This document shows, piece by piece, positions 1 to 11,051 of a stretch of DNA of 64,000 nt. The stretch lies in NCBI GenBank assembly GCA_035560235.1, contig DATMAG010000107.1:1-64000 (forward strand), written 5' to 3'. How positions within the stretch are numbered: the first letter of the stretch is position 1; every line of letters begins with the position of its first letter. The position numbers and the translations under genes were made by a program. The stretch is from DASRDU01 sp035560235. GTDB taxonomy: Bacteria; Acidobacteriota; Blastocatellia; RBC074. The notes under the pieces are model-generated. The model did not search any database and was not told where the DNA came from. It saw only the letters and a list, made by a program, of their open reading frames with translations.

Positions 1-41
1 GTGAGCGAGCGCCCTGCCAATCAGTCCGGGCGCTCGCTCAC
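1..41. repeat. Perfect 14-bp inverted repeat after the metallophosphoesterase gene
   Basis: Bases 1-14 and 28-41 are exact reverse complements around a 13-base loop. The element begins 20 bases past the stop of the minus-strand metallophosphoesterase gene, so it probably marks that transcript's end. The sequence beyond it lies outside the window, so a U-tract on the minus strand cannot be judged. Confidence 0.6.
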
Positions 42-61
42 GCTCGCGTACTGGACCAGAG

Positions 62-1222
62 TTACGGCCTGACCTCTGCGCCTTCATCGGCCAGGCTGGT
101 TTTATTGCTGCGATAAGGCTGGTAATCACGGCCCCAGTCCACGCCGATCACTTCCAGACTGATTTTGTCGCCGTCAACCCTGACCAGCACGTAATGATAA
201 GCGTTGCCGCCCGGTTCAGCCGCGGGTTTTGCCAGGCGTTCGAGCGTAACCTTTTCGGCAGCATTGGCTTTGATGTACTCGCGAATGTCAGGGTCGCCCT
301 TGTATTCATAAAGCGGCGCGCCGCCACCGCCGGTCAGAATCTGATCGAAGCGGTATCGTCTGCCGTTCTGTTCGTAGCGTTCGACCCAGTGCTCAAAGAA
401 ATGTTCGTGCCCGACAAAGAGAGCGCGCACGTGATGCTTTCTGAAGAGCGGCATCCAGCGATTGCGAATCACGGCGGTCATCGGCTCAACCACTGCGCCG
501 CCGTGCGGCCCCGATGACCACGCCGGATGATGACAGACCACGAAGATGTGACGGTAACGGTTGCGATCAAGCCCTTCAAGCTGTGACCGCATCCACTCGA
601 ACTGTTTTTCGTCATTCGCAATGTTTGAATCAACCGCCAGCACAAAGGTGTTGCCATAACCGAACGCATAGACCGGATAACCCGCGAGCCGACGCGGCGA
701 ACCATCAGGCGGAATCAGATTCGCGTTCATCGCCAGAAAATTTCTGACGCCTTTGATGCGGTCGGGATTGTTCAGATCACTCGAACTCGAAACATCGTGA
801 TTGCCGGGCGCCAGAAAGTAAGACACGCCGCCTTCAGTCGTCAGCCGGTTGATCAGATCAATGAAGCTGACATTAAGTTGCGCAGACACGCGCCCGTTCA
901 ATACAGCATCGCCGCTCTGCAGCACGAAGCGCACGGGATAATCGGTGTTTTCGAGCGTTTTGATTCTGCCGACTGCTGAATTGACGATCAGCGAATGTTC
1001 GTACTGAAGTTCGCGCCCGTCCCTGCGTCCGCGCGTGTCGCCGTAAACGATAAAGGAAAACTTCGTCACGCCTGCCGAAGCGGCTTCTGGCGGCAGCGGA
1101 TTCTTTGGCGCATCAATCGCGCGCACAGGCTCATCAGCCTGCGTCGCAGTGGCCTGCGCACTTGCAGTTGCACAAACAAAGAGCAGAAGAACAGTCAGCA
1201 GCAGGCAGTGTAAACGTGGCAT
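62..1222 (-). CDS. Secreted calcineurin-like metallophosphoesterase
   Basis: A 386-residue exported phosphoesterase. Residues 1-24 form a signal peptide (hydrophobic core LLLTVLLLFV, cleavage likely after ASA-Q-A). The two-metal calcineurin fold motifs are in order: GDTRG (61-65), GDAV (104-107), GNHD (140-143), CHHP (230-233) and GHEH (271-274). All metal ligands and the catalytic GNHD histidine are present, so it should be active outside the cytoplasmic membrane. The substrate cannot be read from sequence; relatives act on phosphomonoesters, phosphodiesters or nucleotides. It lies downstream of the alcohol dehydrogenase gene on the same strand, 115 bases away, with a hairpin between them, so it is probably separately transcribed. 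The start is the ATG that gives the complete signal peptide. Confidence 0.88.
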   Translation of the reverse strand: MPRLHCLLLTVLLLFVCATASAQATATQADEPVRAIDAPKNPLPPEAASAGVTKFSFIVYGDTRGRRDGRELQYEHSLIVNSAVGRIKTLENTDYPVRFVLQSGDAVLNGRVSAQLNVSFIDLINRLTTEGGVSYFLAPGNHDVSSSSDLNNPDRIKGVRNFLAMNANLIPPDGSPRRLAGYPVYAFGYGNTFVLAVDSNIANDEKQFEWMRSQLEGLDRNRYRHIFVVCHHPAWSSGPHGGAVVEPMTAVIRNRWMPLFRKHHVRALFVGHEHFFEHWVERYEQNGRRYRFDQILTGGGGAPLYEYKGDPDIREYIKANAAEKVTLERLAKPAAEPGGNAYHYVLVRVDGDKISLEVIGVDWGRDYQPYRSNKTSLADEGAEVRP

Positions 1223-1268
1223 CTTTGAGGTTGCTTGTGATTTCCCTGGTGAAGTGAAACGGCAGAAC

Positions 1269-1314
1269 CAAAGAGCGAGATCATCCGTTTGCTTTCGATG
1301 TTTTGCGCTCTTTG
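1269..1314. repeat. Inverted repeat between alcohol dehydrogenase and metallophosphoesterase genes
   Basis: CAAAGAGCG at 1269-1277 pairs with CGCTCTTTG at 1306-1314, a 9-bp perfect stem with a 28-base loop. It starts 23 bases past the dehydrogenase stop (minus strand). The loop is long and no U-tract follows, so it is only terminator-like. Confidence 0.45.
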
Positions 1315-1337
1315 TTTCTTTGCGTTTGATGATTTGA

Positions 1338-2386
<1,049 letters not shown>

Positions 2387-2390
<4 letters not shown>

Positions 2391-3142
2391 GCTCCTGACC
2401 TCATTTGTGGAAAGTATGAATTGCTGTAAGGAGCAACCTGAGGCATTTCATCCCAGATGCGTCCATCAAGTAACCGACCAGTCTTCTTTTTATTAACGCC
2501 TCCCCACTGCTTGAAGAAAAATGCAGTACGAGACTGATGACATTGCCTGCGAATTTCATTGACCCATTCCGGATTCATCGCTCTGGCACCTGGCCCTGAT
2601 TCTCCACCAACGATTACCCAGTGAATCCCTCGCAGGTTCAGATCGGGCAACGGCCCAAGTAATGGCTCAAGCGATAAAAACCTTACCCGCGCGCCTGTTT
2701 GTCGCAGATGATCAATGCGAAATGCATAATCACGATTTTCGACGCTGACTCCCATCCAGATGTTGGGAGACCAGTTCAGCTCGGCACTCAGTTCTTCAAG
2801 CCTTTCAGCTCGCTTGGTCAGAACCTGGAACTGATGCCAGTGAGCCTTGTTCATCACTTCAAAAACACGCCTGATGTAAGCTGTCGGCACATCCTTGTGG
2901 AACAGGTCACTCATCGAATTGACGAACACTGTGCGTGGCTTCTTCCAGCGCAGTGGCAAATCCAGCGCCTGCTCCTGAAGCGTCAGTCTGAAGCCATTTA
3001 CATAATTCGCCTGTCCCATTGCCTGCAGGCGAATGGCGAGCCGCTCAGCGTAACAATGCTTACACCCGGGGCTGATCTTGTCGCAGCCGGTCAGCGGATT
3101 CCACGTTGCTTCAGTCCACTCAATTGCTGAATTTGTAGCCAT
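2387..3142 (-). CDS. Gp37/Gp68-family three-Cys-motif protein (DUF5131)
   Basis: A 251-residue cytoplasmic protein of the family first named from phage Gp37/Gp68. The N-terminus carries the diagnostic IEWTEATWNPLTGC segment and three cysteines, Cys20, Cys27 and Cys30 (C-x6-C-x2-C), probably a metal or cluster site. A WVIVGGESGPGAR segment lies near residues 175-187. The biochemical function of the family is not established; it regularly pairs with TcmP, which here is the gene directly upstream (3-base gap). Its stop overlaps the dehydrogenase start (ATGA). The region reads more AT-rich than its neighbours, suggesting later acquisition. Family assignment is firm; role is unknown. Confidence 0.85.
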
Positions 3143-3145
3143 TGA

Positions 3146-4012
3146 TTACCTCCGCAAAATATCCTGAGCAATATTGATCGCCGCCTTTGCTCCTTTTGGG
3201 TTGCCGGAAGCGAAACAGAGCAGGTAGAGTGGGTTATTGTGGGAGTTGAACAACGGGAGAGGATTATTTGCGACACCCGCAAATACTGTTTTTAACCGCC
3301 CGACGAAATACTGACCAATACGATCAAAGTCACTTACTTTCTGTGTCACTACTTCCTCGCCGAACAAGGTTTGCTTTCTGATGGTCTGGTAAAAAACATC
3401 ATACCAGTCATCAGCCCCAAACATTCGATTCAGCTTCTCCCGCCAGATGGCGCGAATCTGCCCGTTTCTGGTCAGCATTCTGTTGACTGCAACCCCCAGG
3501 GGAAAAAGAAGCCACAGGTCAATGGCCCTGGTCGCCGCAACAGCCTCAATCGTTTCCCAGGTGACCTCCATTCCAAAGGGGTCAAGAAACAGGACTGCAC
3601 GATTGGTCTTCCACGAATAGCCAATACATAAATCCCTGATGTATGAATTGGCATCCGCATTGTCCAGGATAATATCACTTTGCAATCGGGGAAATTCGGC
3701 TTTCAGTTTTTGCAGTTCAGAAAAACGGCTCTCGTTCTGTTCGATGAAAATGTATTTGGTGAACCTGGGCTGGATCTGTAATGCGATTCTTGCTGATCCG
3801 TCAAGAAAGCTCGCCAGGTCAGGGAATGGAAGTTCTTCCTGCTCGCTATCTTTTTTGATGGTCCGATACCCGGTTCCGGCAAAGGCATCAATGTAAGCAA
3901 ACCTGAAGTTATAGTGGCTCATGATTGTCGTATAAGCAGAGAGATACTTTCTGACCCTCTCCAGCTTCTCCTGAGTCCAGTCACCACCAAAACTTTGCTT
4001 TGCCTTCCTCAC
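3146..4012 (-). CDS. tcmP: Three-Cys-motif partner protein TcmP
   Basis: A 288-residue protein matching the TcmP family: SFGGDWTQEKLERVRKYL (7-24), YIDAFAGTG (40-48), a FLDPFG segment in the middle, then DLWLLFPLGVAVNRML. The DAFAGTG and DPFG segments look like the SAM-binding loop and a catalytic-loop position of Rossmann methyltransferases; that is inference, as no activity is known to me. The family is named for its co-occurrence with three-Cys proteins, and that partner follows after 3 bases. The ATG overlaps the stop of the sugar-phosphate enzyme gene (ATGA), so the pair sits inside a metabolic operon. In a sample, 3361-3420, 26 of 60 bases are G or C, lower than typical here. Confidence 0.87.
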   Translation of the reverse strand: MRKAKQSFGGDWTQEKLERVRKYLSAYTTIMSHYNFRFAYIDAFAGTGYRTIKKDSEQEELPFPDLASFLDGSARIALQIQPRFTKYIFIEQNESRFSELQKLKAEFPRLQSDIILDNADANSYIRDLCIGYSWKTNRAVLFLDPFGMEVTWETIEAVAATRAIDLWLLFPLGVAVNRMLTRNGQIRAIWREKLNRMFGADDWYDVFYQTIRKQTLFGEEVVTQKVSDFDRIGQYFVGRLKTVFAGVANNPLPLFNSHNNPLYLLCFASGNPKGAKAAINIAQDILRR

Positions 4013-4689
4013 TCTCTGATCCTCCGGACAATTTCAGATAAAACAGATTTCAGATCATTGCTGGCGGTCTTGAACGAATGCGCGTCAATGGCGAGCGGGG
4101 CGCCGATGACGACGAGCGGAGCGCCGCGTTTCGGCATGCTGATCGCCTCTTCAATGGTCAGGCCGCCGACGGCCTGCACGGGAATCGTGACGGCTTTGAC
4201 GACCGCATCGAGATCATCGAGCGGACTCAGACGCGGGCCGCCCGCTGCCGCAATGCCGTTGCGTTCGTCGAAGCCCGTATGATGCACGATGTAATCAACA
4301 CCAAGATCCTGCATCCAGCGGCTCGCGGCGGCCTTGTCTTCGCAGACCATATTATCGCCCATGACTTTGACGCCAAAGTCGCGCCCGGCCTGGACGACAC
4401 ATTTAATTGTTTCGGCGTGCGCGCGCGCCATCACGACGACGTGCGTGGCTCCGGCCCGGGCCATCATTTCGGCTTCGAGATAGCCGCCGTCCATCGTTTT
4501 CAGATCGGCGACAATCGGATGATCGGGAAATTCCTTTCTCAATGCGCGCACGCCGTGCAACCCTTCAGCCAGAATCAGTGGCGTGCCGGCTTCGAGCCAG
4601 TCAACTCCGGCTTCGACAGCGATGCGGGCGGTTTCAATGGCTTCCTTAATATCAGTCAGGTCGAGTGAGATCTGGACGACTGGTTTCAT
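4009..4689 (-). CDS. OMP-decarboxylase-family sugar-phosphate enzyme (hexulose-6-phosphate synthase-like)
   Basis: A 226-residue TIM-barrel enzyme of the OMP decarboxylase superfamily. It has VVQISLDLTD at the N-terminus, the conserved ADLKTMDGG (Asp/Lys/Asp metal and catalytic cluster), VMGDNMV, DYIVHHTGFD and the C-terminal AVGGLTIEEA phosphate-binding segment. Members include 3-hexulose-6-phosphate synthase and 3-keto-L-gulonate-6-phosphate decarboxylase; sequence alone does not separate these. The start is the ATG at 4689 (MKPVVQISLDL). An in-frame ATG at 4752 would add 21 residues from repeat-rich DNA and is unlikely. It heads a four-gene chain with tcmP, the three-Cys gene and the dehydrogenase. 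Confidence 0.75.
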   Translation of the reverse strand: MKPVVQISLDLTDIKEAIETARIAVEAGVDWLEAGTPLILAEGLHGVRALRKEFPDHPIVADLKTMDGGYLEAEMMARAGATHVVVMARAHAETIKCVVQAGRDFGVKVMGDNMVCEDKAAASRWMQDLGVDYIVHHTGFDERNGIAAAGGPRLSPLDDLDAVVKAVTIPVQAVGGLTIEEAISMPKRGAPLVVIGAPLAIDAHSFKTASNDLKSVLSEIVRRIRE

Positions 4690-4723
4690 TGAAAGGATGT
4701 CACAGGAGTTAAAGAGAGAGATA

Positions 4724-4775
4724 ACGGAACAAACGGAAAGAACAGAACACACGAAATTCTTTCCGTCTGTTCCGT
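4724..4775. repeat. 19-bp inverted repeat with reiterated TGTTCCGTCA units
   Basis: Bases 4724-4742 pair with 4757-4775 at 18 of 19 positions around a 14-base loop. A further TGTTCCGTCA occurs at 4786-4795, duplicating 4768-4777. It lies in the 113-base gap between dodecin and the downstream sugar-phosphate gene and could end the dodecin transcript. There is no U-tract. Confidence 0.6.
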
Positions 4776-4802
4776 CATTTTCGTTTGTTCCGTCATCCCG
4801 CT

Positions 4803-5006
4803 TCAGTCTTTCAGCACAAAGGTGATTTTCATGGTCACGCGGTATTCATCAATCTGCCCGTCCCTGACCGTGACCTTCTGATCCTTGATCCAGGCTCCGG
4901 TGACGTTTTCCAGGGTTTTGTTGGCCCGGGCGATGCCAAGCTGAACGGCATCATCGAAACTCTTTTTTGACGAGGCGGTGATTTCGGTGACTCTGGCAAC
5001 AGACAT
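4803..5006 (-). CDS. Dodecin family flavin-binding protein
   Basis: A 67-residue protein with the whole dodecin pattern: VARVTEITASSKKSFDDAV, then GAWIKDQ (Trp39, the residue expected to stack on the isoalloxazine ring), then a short C-terminal beta strand pair ending in ITFVLKD. Dodecins form hollow dodecamers that store or buffer flavins such as riboflavin or FMN in the cytoplasm. Length equals the family norm (about 65-75). A strong ribosome site (CGGAGGAAA) precedes the ATG. It is probably monocistronic, with an inverted repeat downstream and a 76-base gap upstream. Confidence 0.92.
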   Translation of the reverse strand: MSVARVTEITASSKKSFDDAVQLGIARANKTLENVTGAWIKDQKVTVRDGQIDEYRVTMKITFVLKD

Positions 5007-5082
5007 AATTTTCCTCCGTTTTGATTGATGGTTGTTTTCGGTTCGGAGGATTTTGCCGGGACAGCAGCGCGTGGCGCAAGCG

Positions 5083-5835
5083 TTACTTCAGTTCGCGGAT
5101 TTTGATGTTGCGATACCAGACAGCGTCGCCGTGATCCTGCAGCAGAATGTGGCCTCTCTGCGCTTCACCGAAGCCGGGTTTGTCCTTGAATTTGCTCTGC
5201 GCGATGGCGGCTTTGAGTTCGGGACTGCCCTGATCGAATTCCAGCACTTTCGAGCCGTTGAGCCAGTGTTCGATGTGAGTGCCTTTTTTGATCAGGCGCA
5301 CGTGGTTGTATTCACCGACAGGTTTGAGAGGCTTGTTTTTCGCTGCCGGAATAAGATCGTACAACGAACTGGCCGTGCGGTTGCCGTTGATTCCCTGCTT
5401 TGCGTCCGGGTGATTGTCGTCATCAAGCACCTGCATTTCAAAGCTGACGGCGTGCCCGCCTTCTTTGGGCTGGTCTTCTGACACCAGATACTTGATGCCG
5501 CTGTTGCCGCCCTTGCTGATCTTCCATTCAAGCTGCAGCTCGAAATCGCCGTACTGATCGGTCGTAATCAGGTCGGGGCCTTCGATTGCCTTGCCTTCGG
5601 CATTTTTCATCGGGACTTTGGCGAGCGCGTTGTCTTCGACCTTCCACGCTGCCGGAACAGTCTGCTGATGAAAGCCGCGCCAGCCGTTCAGCGTTTTGCC
5701 GTCGAACAGCAGCCGCCAGCCCTCGGCCTTTTCAGCCGCAGTCAGCGTGTTGACTGTAGCAGTGGCGGATCTGGCACAGGAGGTAATAATCAGACTGAAT
5801 ACAATCAGCGTCAGCAGCAGTAATCTGTGTGGCAT
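5083..5835 (-). CDS. DUF1080 lipoprotein (3-keto-disaccharide hydrolase-like)
   Basis: A 250-residue exported lipoprotein. The signal peptide ends in a lipobox (IITSC, Cys20). The mature part is one DUF1080 concanavalin-like domain: GWRLLFDGKTLNGWRGF near the start, then a GDFELQLEWKISKGGNSGIKY segment, HAVSFEMQVLDDDNHPD, and the terminal GHILLQDHGDAVWYRNIKIREL. Family members bind or cleave glycans, and one branch is described as 3-keto-disaccharide hydrolases; the precise substrate here is unknown. The family is common in Acidobacteria, Planctomycetes and Bacteroidetes. It lies between dcd and dodecin on the same strand with gaps over 70 bases on both sides. Confidence 0.85.
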   Translation of the reverse strand: MPHRLLLLTLIVFSLIITSCARSATATVNTLTAAEKAEGWRLLFDGKTLNGWRGFHQQTVPAAWKVEDNALAKVPMKNAEGKAIEGPDLITTDQYGDFELQLEWKISKGGNSGIKYLVSEDQPKEGGHAVSFEMQVLDDDNHPDAKQGINGNRTASSLYDLIPAAKNKPLKPVGEYNHVRLIKKGTHIEHWLNGSKVLEFDQGSPELKAAIAQSKFKDKPGFGEAQRGHILLQDHGDAVWYRNIKIRELK

Positions 5836-5907
5836 GGATCAATGCTTTCCTGTTGGGAGTCCGGCTGAAAACTCAGGCAGCGGGCTGCTTGCCGGAGACT
5901 GTCACAC

Positions 5908-6498
5908 TCACAGCCGCGCCGTGACCAGGCCTTCCTGATCCTGATACTTGCCCTTGCGATCGGCGTAGGAAATTTCACAATTCTCGTCCGATTCATAGAA
6001 GGTCACCTGCGCCACGCCTTCATTTGCATAAATCCGCACCGGCAGGTCAGCGGAATTCGAGAATTCCAGCACCAGTCGTCCGCGCCAGCCGGGTTCGAGC
6101 GGAGTGGTGTTGACGATGATGCCGGAGCGCGCATAGGTGCTTTTGCCCAGACACACGCCGATGACGTTACGCGGAATGTTGAAGGTCTCAACCGTCACTC
6201 CGAGTGCGTAAGTATGCGGCGGCATCAGCCAGTACTGCGAACCATCCTCAGAAAGCTTGAGCGGCGCGTTGACAAGCGAGCTTTCGTCGAAATTCTTCGG
6301 ATCAATTTCGGTGCTGGCAATCGGTGAAAAGACGCGGAAGCCGTCCGGCGCGAGACGCAGGTCGTAACCGTAACTCGACAGTCCGGCAGAGATGATCCGG
6401 CGACCGGCAATTTCACGAATCAGTCGCTCCTCGAACGGAGTGATCAACTGATGCTCGCGGCACATGCGTAAGATCCAGCGATCCGATTTGACGCTCAC
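5908..6498 (-). CDS. dcd: dCTP deaminase
   Basis: A 196-residue enzyme converting dCTP to dUTP (or directly to dUMP in bifunctional forms) for thymidylate synthesis. Visible motifs: SVKSDRWILRM at the N-terminus, GLSSYGYDLRL, CLGKSTYARSGIIVNTTPLEPGWRG (substrate and catalytic region with the Arg-Ser and Glu residues) and EGVAQVTFYES. The start is a GTG at 6498, preceded eight bases upstream by AAGGAGAG (6507-6514) and giving the family-typical SVKSDRW N-terminus. An in-frame ATG at 6711 would add 71 unrelated residues. Divergent from the HU gene. Confidence 0.9.
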   Translation of the reverse strand: MSVKSDRWILRMCREHQLITPFEERLIREIAGRRIISAGLSSYGYDLRLAPDGFRVFSPIASTEIDPKNFDESSLVNAPLKLSEDGSQYWLMPPHTYALGVTVETFNIPRNVIGVCLGKSTYARSGIIVNTTPLEPGWRGRLVLEFSNSADLPVRIYANEGVAQVTFYESDENCEISYADRKGKYQDQEGLVTARL

Positions 6499-6601
6499 AG
6501 TGAATGCTCTCCTTCGGTGTGCTGAAAGCGCAGGCAAGTGAGGCGGCAGTCTAGCGAATCGGTTCGGTCGCCGCAAGTGATTGCAGGACAAGCCTGTCAG
6601 C

Positions 6602-6630
6602 TTGACACTCCTGGGTGGCATTCCTATAAT
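6602..6630 (+). promoter_or_regulatory. Consensus sigma-70-type promoter for the HU gene
   Basis: TTGACA at 6602-6607 and TATAAT at 6625-6630 are separated by exactly 17 bases, matching the housekeeping consensus at all 12 positions. Transcription should start near 6637, giving an 84-base leader before the HU start at 6721. Confidence 0.85.
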
Positions 6631-6720
6631 CCGCTCTGCTTTTTTGCGCGCGGTAACTAACGTATTCATCAATCCATCAGTAACTGATCCCGCTGCCAGG
6701 CAGACGTACACGGAGGAACT

Positions 6721-6984
6721 GTGATCAAGCTCGACATCATCAACAACGTCGCGGAAAAGACAGGCGTCCCCAAAATGAAGGCTGAAATCGCCGTCGAAGC
6801 CCTGTTTGAAGCCATGAAGGAAGCGATGAAAAGAGGTGAGCGCATTGAACTGCGCGGCTTCGGCGTGTTCGTCGTCAAGCCCCGCAAACGCGGCATCGGG
6901 CGGAATCCGCGCACCGGCACCGAAGTGGCCATTCCCGAAGGCAAGACCATCCGGTTCAAGCCGGGCAAGGAACTGCAGTCCTGA
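6721..6984 (+). CDS. HU/IHF-family DNA-binding protein
   Basis: An 87-residue histone-like protein. The N-terminal helices (LDIINNVAEKTGVPKMKAEIAVEALFEAM, given here as two adjoining parts, residues 4-32) dimerise. The beta-arm carries GRNPRTGTEVAIPEG with the proline that intercalates into DNA. The length is normal for HU. The start is GTG at 6721, five bases after GGAGG. The perfect consensus promoter upstream fits an abundant nucleoid protein. It is followed by a terminator-like hairpin before hutH. HU and IHF subunits cannot be told apart confidently; HU is the simpler reading. Confidence 0.92.
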   Translation: MIKLDIINNVAEKTGVPKMKAEIAVEALFEAMKEAMKRGERIELRGFGVFVVKPRKRGIGRNPRTGTEVAIPEGKTIRFKPGKELQS

Positions 6985-7018
6985 TTCCCGTTTGCCCGCA
7001 CAATTCTTTCACTGTCCG

Positions 7019-7043
7019 ACAGCGGCCATTTCAGCGCCGCTGT
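7019..7043 (+). terminator. Terminator-like hairpin after the HU gene
   Basis: ACAGCGGC (7019-7026) pairs with GCCGCTGT (7036-7043), loop nine bases, followed by a T-rich stretch (TGCTGTTTTC). It sits 35 bases past the HU stop and 40 bases before hutH. Confidence 0.6.
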
Positions 7044-7082
7044 TGCTGTTTTCAGGCATAACTTTACTTTTGAAGGCCTGCT

Positions 7083-8606
<1,524 letters not shown>

Positions 8607-8631
8607 CAGCATTCAGGAAGAGAAAAGCAGT

Positions 8632-8661
8632 CACGAATGGACACGAATAAGCACAAATCCG
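8632..8661. repeat. Three tandem 10-bp units, CACGAATGGA type
   Basis: CACGAATGGA, CACGAATAAG and CACAAATCCG follow one another directly at 8632-8661, just after hutH. The region (8607-8820) shows no credible gene; a 71-residue open frame there is only repeat-derived. Confidence 0.6.
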
Positions 8662-8716
8662 TGAAAAGCTGCGGATCGGCGCGCCCTGGCCCTGCTCTGC
8701 TAATCCCGCAGAAATT

Positions 8717-8751
8717 CATTCCGCATTCTGCACTCCGCACTCCGCATTCCG
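8717..8751. repeat. Five tandem 7-bp units (CAYTCYG)
   Basis: CATTCCG, CATTCTG, CACTCCG, CACTCCG and CATTCCG run head to tail at 8717-8751, upstream of the zinc-ribbon gene. This resembles the short tandemly repeated heptamers known from cyanobacterial and other genomes. Confidence 0.7.
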
Positions 8752-8820
8752 ATGTGTTACCATCGTCCGGCACTGCACAGAGCGGTCATCATTCATCTCA
8801 ACTTCAGAGCCGGAGGTGTT

Positions 8821-9120
<300 letters not shown>

Positions 9121-9159
9121 AGTCTCTCGCGTCAGCACGCGACTCTCTGGTTTTACTGC

Positions 9160-10119
9160 ATGAGTCAGCCTTACTATTTTCCGCCACAGCCTTCTGATCC
9201 GTACCGTCCGGCGGTTCTCTATCCGCTGCCATACGCCGAGCCTGAGCCGCCGCCCGCCGAGCGCGAGTTCACCATTGGCCGCATTCTGCTGCACCTGTTC
9301 CTGCTCGGCCTGACCGTGCTGACGACGACCGGCATCGGCTCGCTGCTTTTCTGGAGCGGGTATTTTGATGAAATCGGCACAGCGCTTTCATCGGGACTGC
9401 TGTTTTCGTTCACGCTGCTCGGCATTCTCGGCGCGCACGAGATGGGCCATTACCTTGCCTGCCGCTGGTACGGGGTGAAGGCGACGCTGCCGTTTTTCAT
9501 TCCCGCGCCGGTCGGGATCGGGACGTTCGGAGCGTTCATCAAAATCAAGTCGCCGATTCCGAACAAAAAGGCGCTCTTTGATATTGGCATCGCCGGGCCG
9601 CTCGCGGGGTTTGTCTTTGCAATTCCGGCGGCGATTGTCTCGCTCTGGTTCGTGCAGACCGCGCCGCCCGGCGCGCTGATTGACGGAACGATCATCTTCA
9701 ACGACGCGCCGCTGTTTGTGCTGATCGAGAAATTCCTCGGCCTGCCGCGCGATCTGGAACTCAATCCGATTTATCTGGCCGCGTGGGTCGGGATGCTGGT
9801 GACGAGTCTGAACCTGCTGCCGGTCGGACAGCTTGACGGCGGGCACGTGGTCTATGCGGTCTTCGGTGAGCAGCGCCATCGTCTGATTGCGCGCACAATC
9901 TGGCTGAGCGTCATCGGGCTGGCAGTCTTTTCGGTGTTGCGCGGCGGGTGGTACGGCTGGGTGGTTTACGGCGTGCTGCTGACGCTGATGCTGCGCGTCG
10001 GGCATCCGCAGGTGGTTGATCCGTATGAGCCGCTGGGACTGGAACGAAAGATCGTGGCCTTTATCGGCCTGATGGTTTTTCTGCTCTGCTTCAATCCCTT
10101 CCCGATAACCTTTCTGTAA
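9160..10119 (+). CDS. Site-2 protease family (M50) membrane metalloprotease
   Basis: A 319-residue polytopic membrane protein. The zinc site is HEMGH (93-97) in a transmembrane helix, completed by Asp226 in NLLPVGQLDGGH. About six to seven hydrophobic helices are visible. The N-terminal 35 residues are Pro/Tyr-rich and cytosolic. Site-2 proteases cut membrane-spanning substrates, often anti-sigma factors or other regulators. No PDZ domain is visible, so it belongs to the simpler, shorter branch. The next gene begins 12 bases after the stop. Substrate unknown. Confidence 0.87.
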   Translation: MSQPYYFPPQPSDPYRPAVLYPLPYAEPEPPPAEREFTIGRILLHLFLLGLTVLTTTGIGSLLFWSGYFDEIGTALSSGLLFSFTLLGILGAHEMGHYLACRWYGVKATLPFFIPAPVGIGTFGAFIKIKSPIPNKKALFDIGIAGPLAGFVFAIPAAIVSLWFVQTAPPGALIDGTIIFNDAPLFVLIEKFLGLPRDLELNPIYLAAWVGMLVTSLNLLPVGQLDGGHVVYAVFGEQRHRLIARTIWLSVIGLAVFSVLRGGWYGWVVYGVLLTLMLRVGHPQVVDPYEPLGLERKIVAFIGLMVFLLCFNPFPITFL

Positions 10120-10131
10120 TCCGGTGAGCGA

Positions 10132-10542
10132 ATGAGATCAGGATTGTCACGCTTGAGCATCTGCTTTGCCGGAGGCTGCGCTGGCGCAGTCGTCAACAGC
10201 CTGGCCGTGTGGGGCGCGGGAGAGCTGCACCTGACCTCGCGGATGGGCGTGCGGCTGGCTCCGGCCTTCACTTATGAATGGCTGCTGCCGCGCGTGCTCT
10301 GGGGCGGGCTGTGGGGGCTGCTGTTTCTGCTGCCGCTGATGACAAAACGCAGCCTCCTGCTGCGCGGACTGATTATCAGCCTGGCACCGACCCTGGCGCA
10401 GCTTTTCTACTTCTTTCCGCAGGCCGGGCGCGGAATGATGGGGCAGAGTTTCGGACAACTGACTCCGCTCTTTGTGCTGCTCGCCAACGCCGTCTGGGGC
10501 CTCACCGCCGCGTGGTGGATCAGGCAGTCGGGAGTTCACTGA
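10132..10542 (+). CDS. Small integral membrane protein, unknown
   Basis: A 136-residue protein with about four hydrophobic segments: residues near 4-24, 45-70 (LWGGLWGLLFLLPL), 78-98 (LIISLAPTLAQLFYFF) and 110-128. It contains no motif I recognise. It starts 12 bases after the M50 protease stop, with GGTGAG as a weak ribosome site, so it is probably cotranscribed and could be a partner or substrate of that protease. The coding frame is supported by the regular hydrophobic pattern and the spacing; function is unknown. Confidence 0.7.
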   Translation: MRSGLSRLSICFAGGCAGAVVNSLAVWGAGELHLTSRMGVRLAPAFTYEWLLPRVLWGGLWGLLFLLPLMTKRSLLLRGLIISLAPTLAQLFYFFPQAGRGMMGQSFGQLTPLFVLLANAVWGLTAAWWIRQSGVH

Positions 10543-10629
10543 TCACACGCTCGCGCTTCCGGGCGCGTTGTTATTTCCGAAATCGCGCGCTGCCGCTATA
10601 CTCTGCGGAAACTGCAAAGGAGAATGTTT

Positions 10630-11016
10630 ATGGCTTTGACTGCTGCTGATGTGATGATTCGTGATGTGGTCACGGTCAGCGAAACCACCCCGCTCAAGGA
10701 GGTGGCCAGACTGTTTGCGGAAAAAAGAATTACCGGGGCACCGGTCGTCAACGCGCAGGGCGAACTGATCGGCGTGATCTCTGAAACTGACATCATTCGC
10801 AAAAGCAACTCCATCGGCGCGTGGTCGCCTGACAAGGCCGGTCAGGTTGCGACCAAACCCGCGGTCACTGTTGCTCCGAATGAATCGCTGCAGCGCGTCT
10901 GCGAACTGATGTACAACCGTCGCATTCATCGCGTCGTTGTCGCCGAAGGCCACGCCATCGCGGGCATCATCACGACGATGGACATTCTGAAGGCGATTGC
11001 CGGCCATCAGATGTGA
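10630..11016 (+). CDS. CBS-domain protein
   Basis: A 128-residue protein made of a tandem CBS pair (Bateman module): ADVMIRDVVTVSETTPLKEVARLF to LIGVISETDIIR, then a second half ending HAIAGIITTMDILKAI. Such modules bind adenosine nucleotides (AMP, ATP, NAD, SAM) and usually act as sensors. The start is the ATG at 10630, six bases after AAAGGAGA; another ATG at 10624 is too close to that site. A TATACT at 10597-10602 may be a -10 element. It is convergent with nrtR, and its nucleotide partner is unknown. Confidence 0.88.
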   Translation: MALTAADVMIRDVVTVSETTPLKEVARLFAEKRITGAPVVNAQGELIGVISETDIIRKSNSIGAWSPDKAGQVATKPAVTVAPNESLQRVCELMYNRRIHRVVVAEGHAIAGIITTMDILKAIAGHQM

Positions 11017-11051
11017 TTTCCGCCCGGCGGCACGTCGGCCCCGATGTCCGC

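Noticed and set aside
4690..4752. N-terminal extension of the sugar-phosphate enzyme from an ATG at 4752
   Set aside because: The extra residues (Cys/Ser/Val-rich) come from the repeat region and do not fit the family's N-terminus.
9388..10005. A 205-residue open frame antisense to the M50 protease gene
   Set aside because: Its text is charged and low-complexity, typical of the complementary strand of a GC-rich hydrophobic gene; the plus-strand gene has clear motifs.
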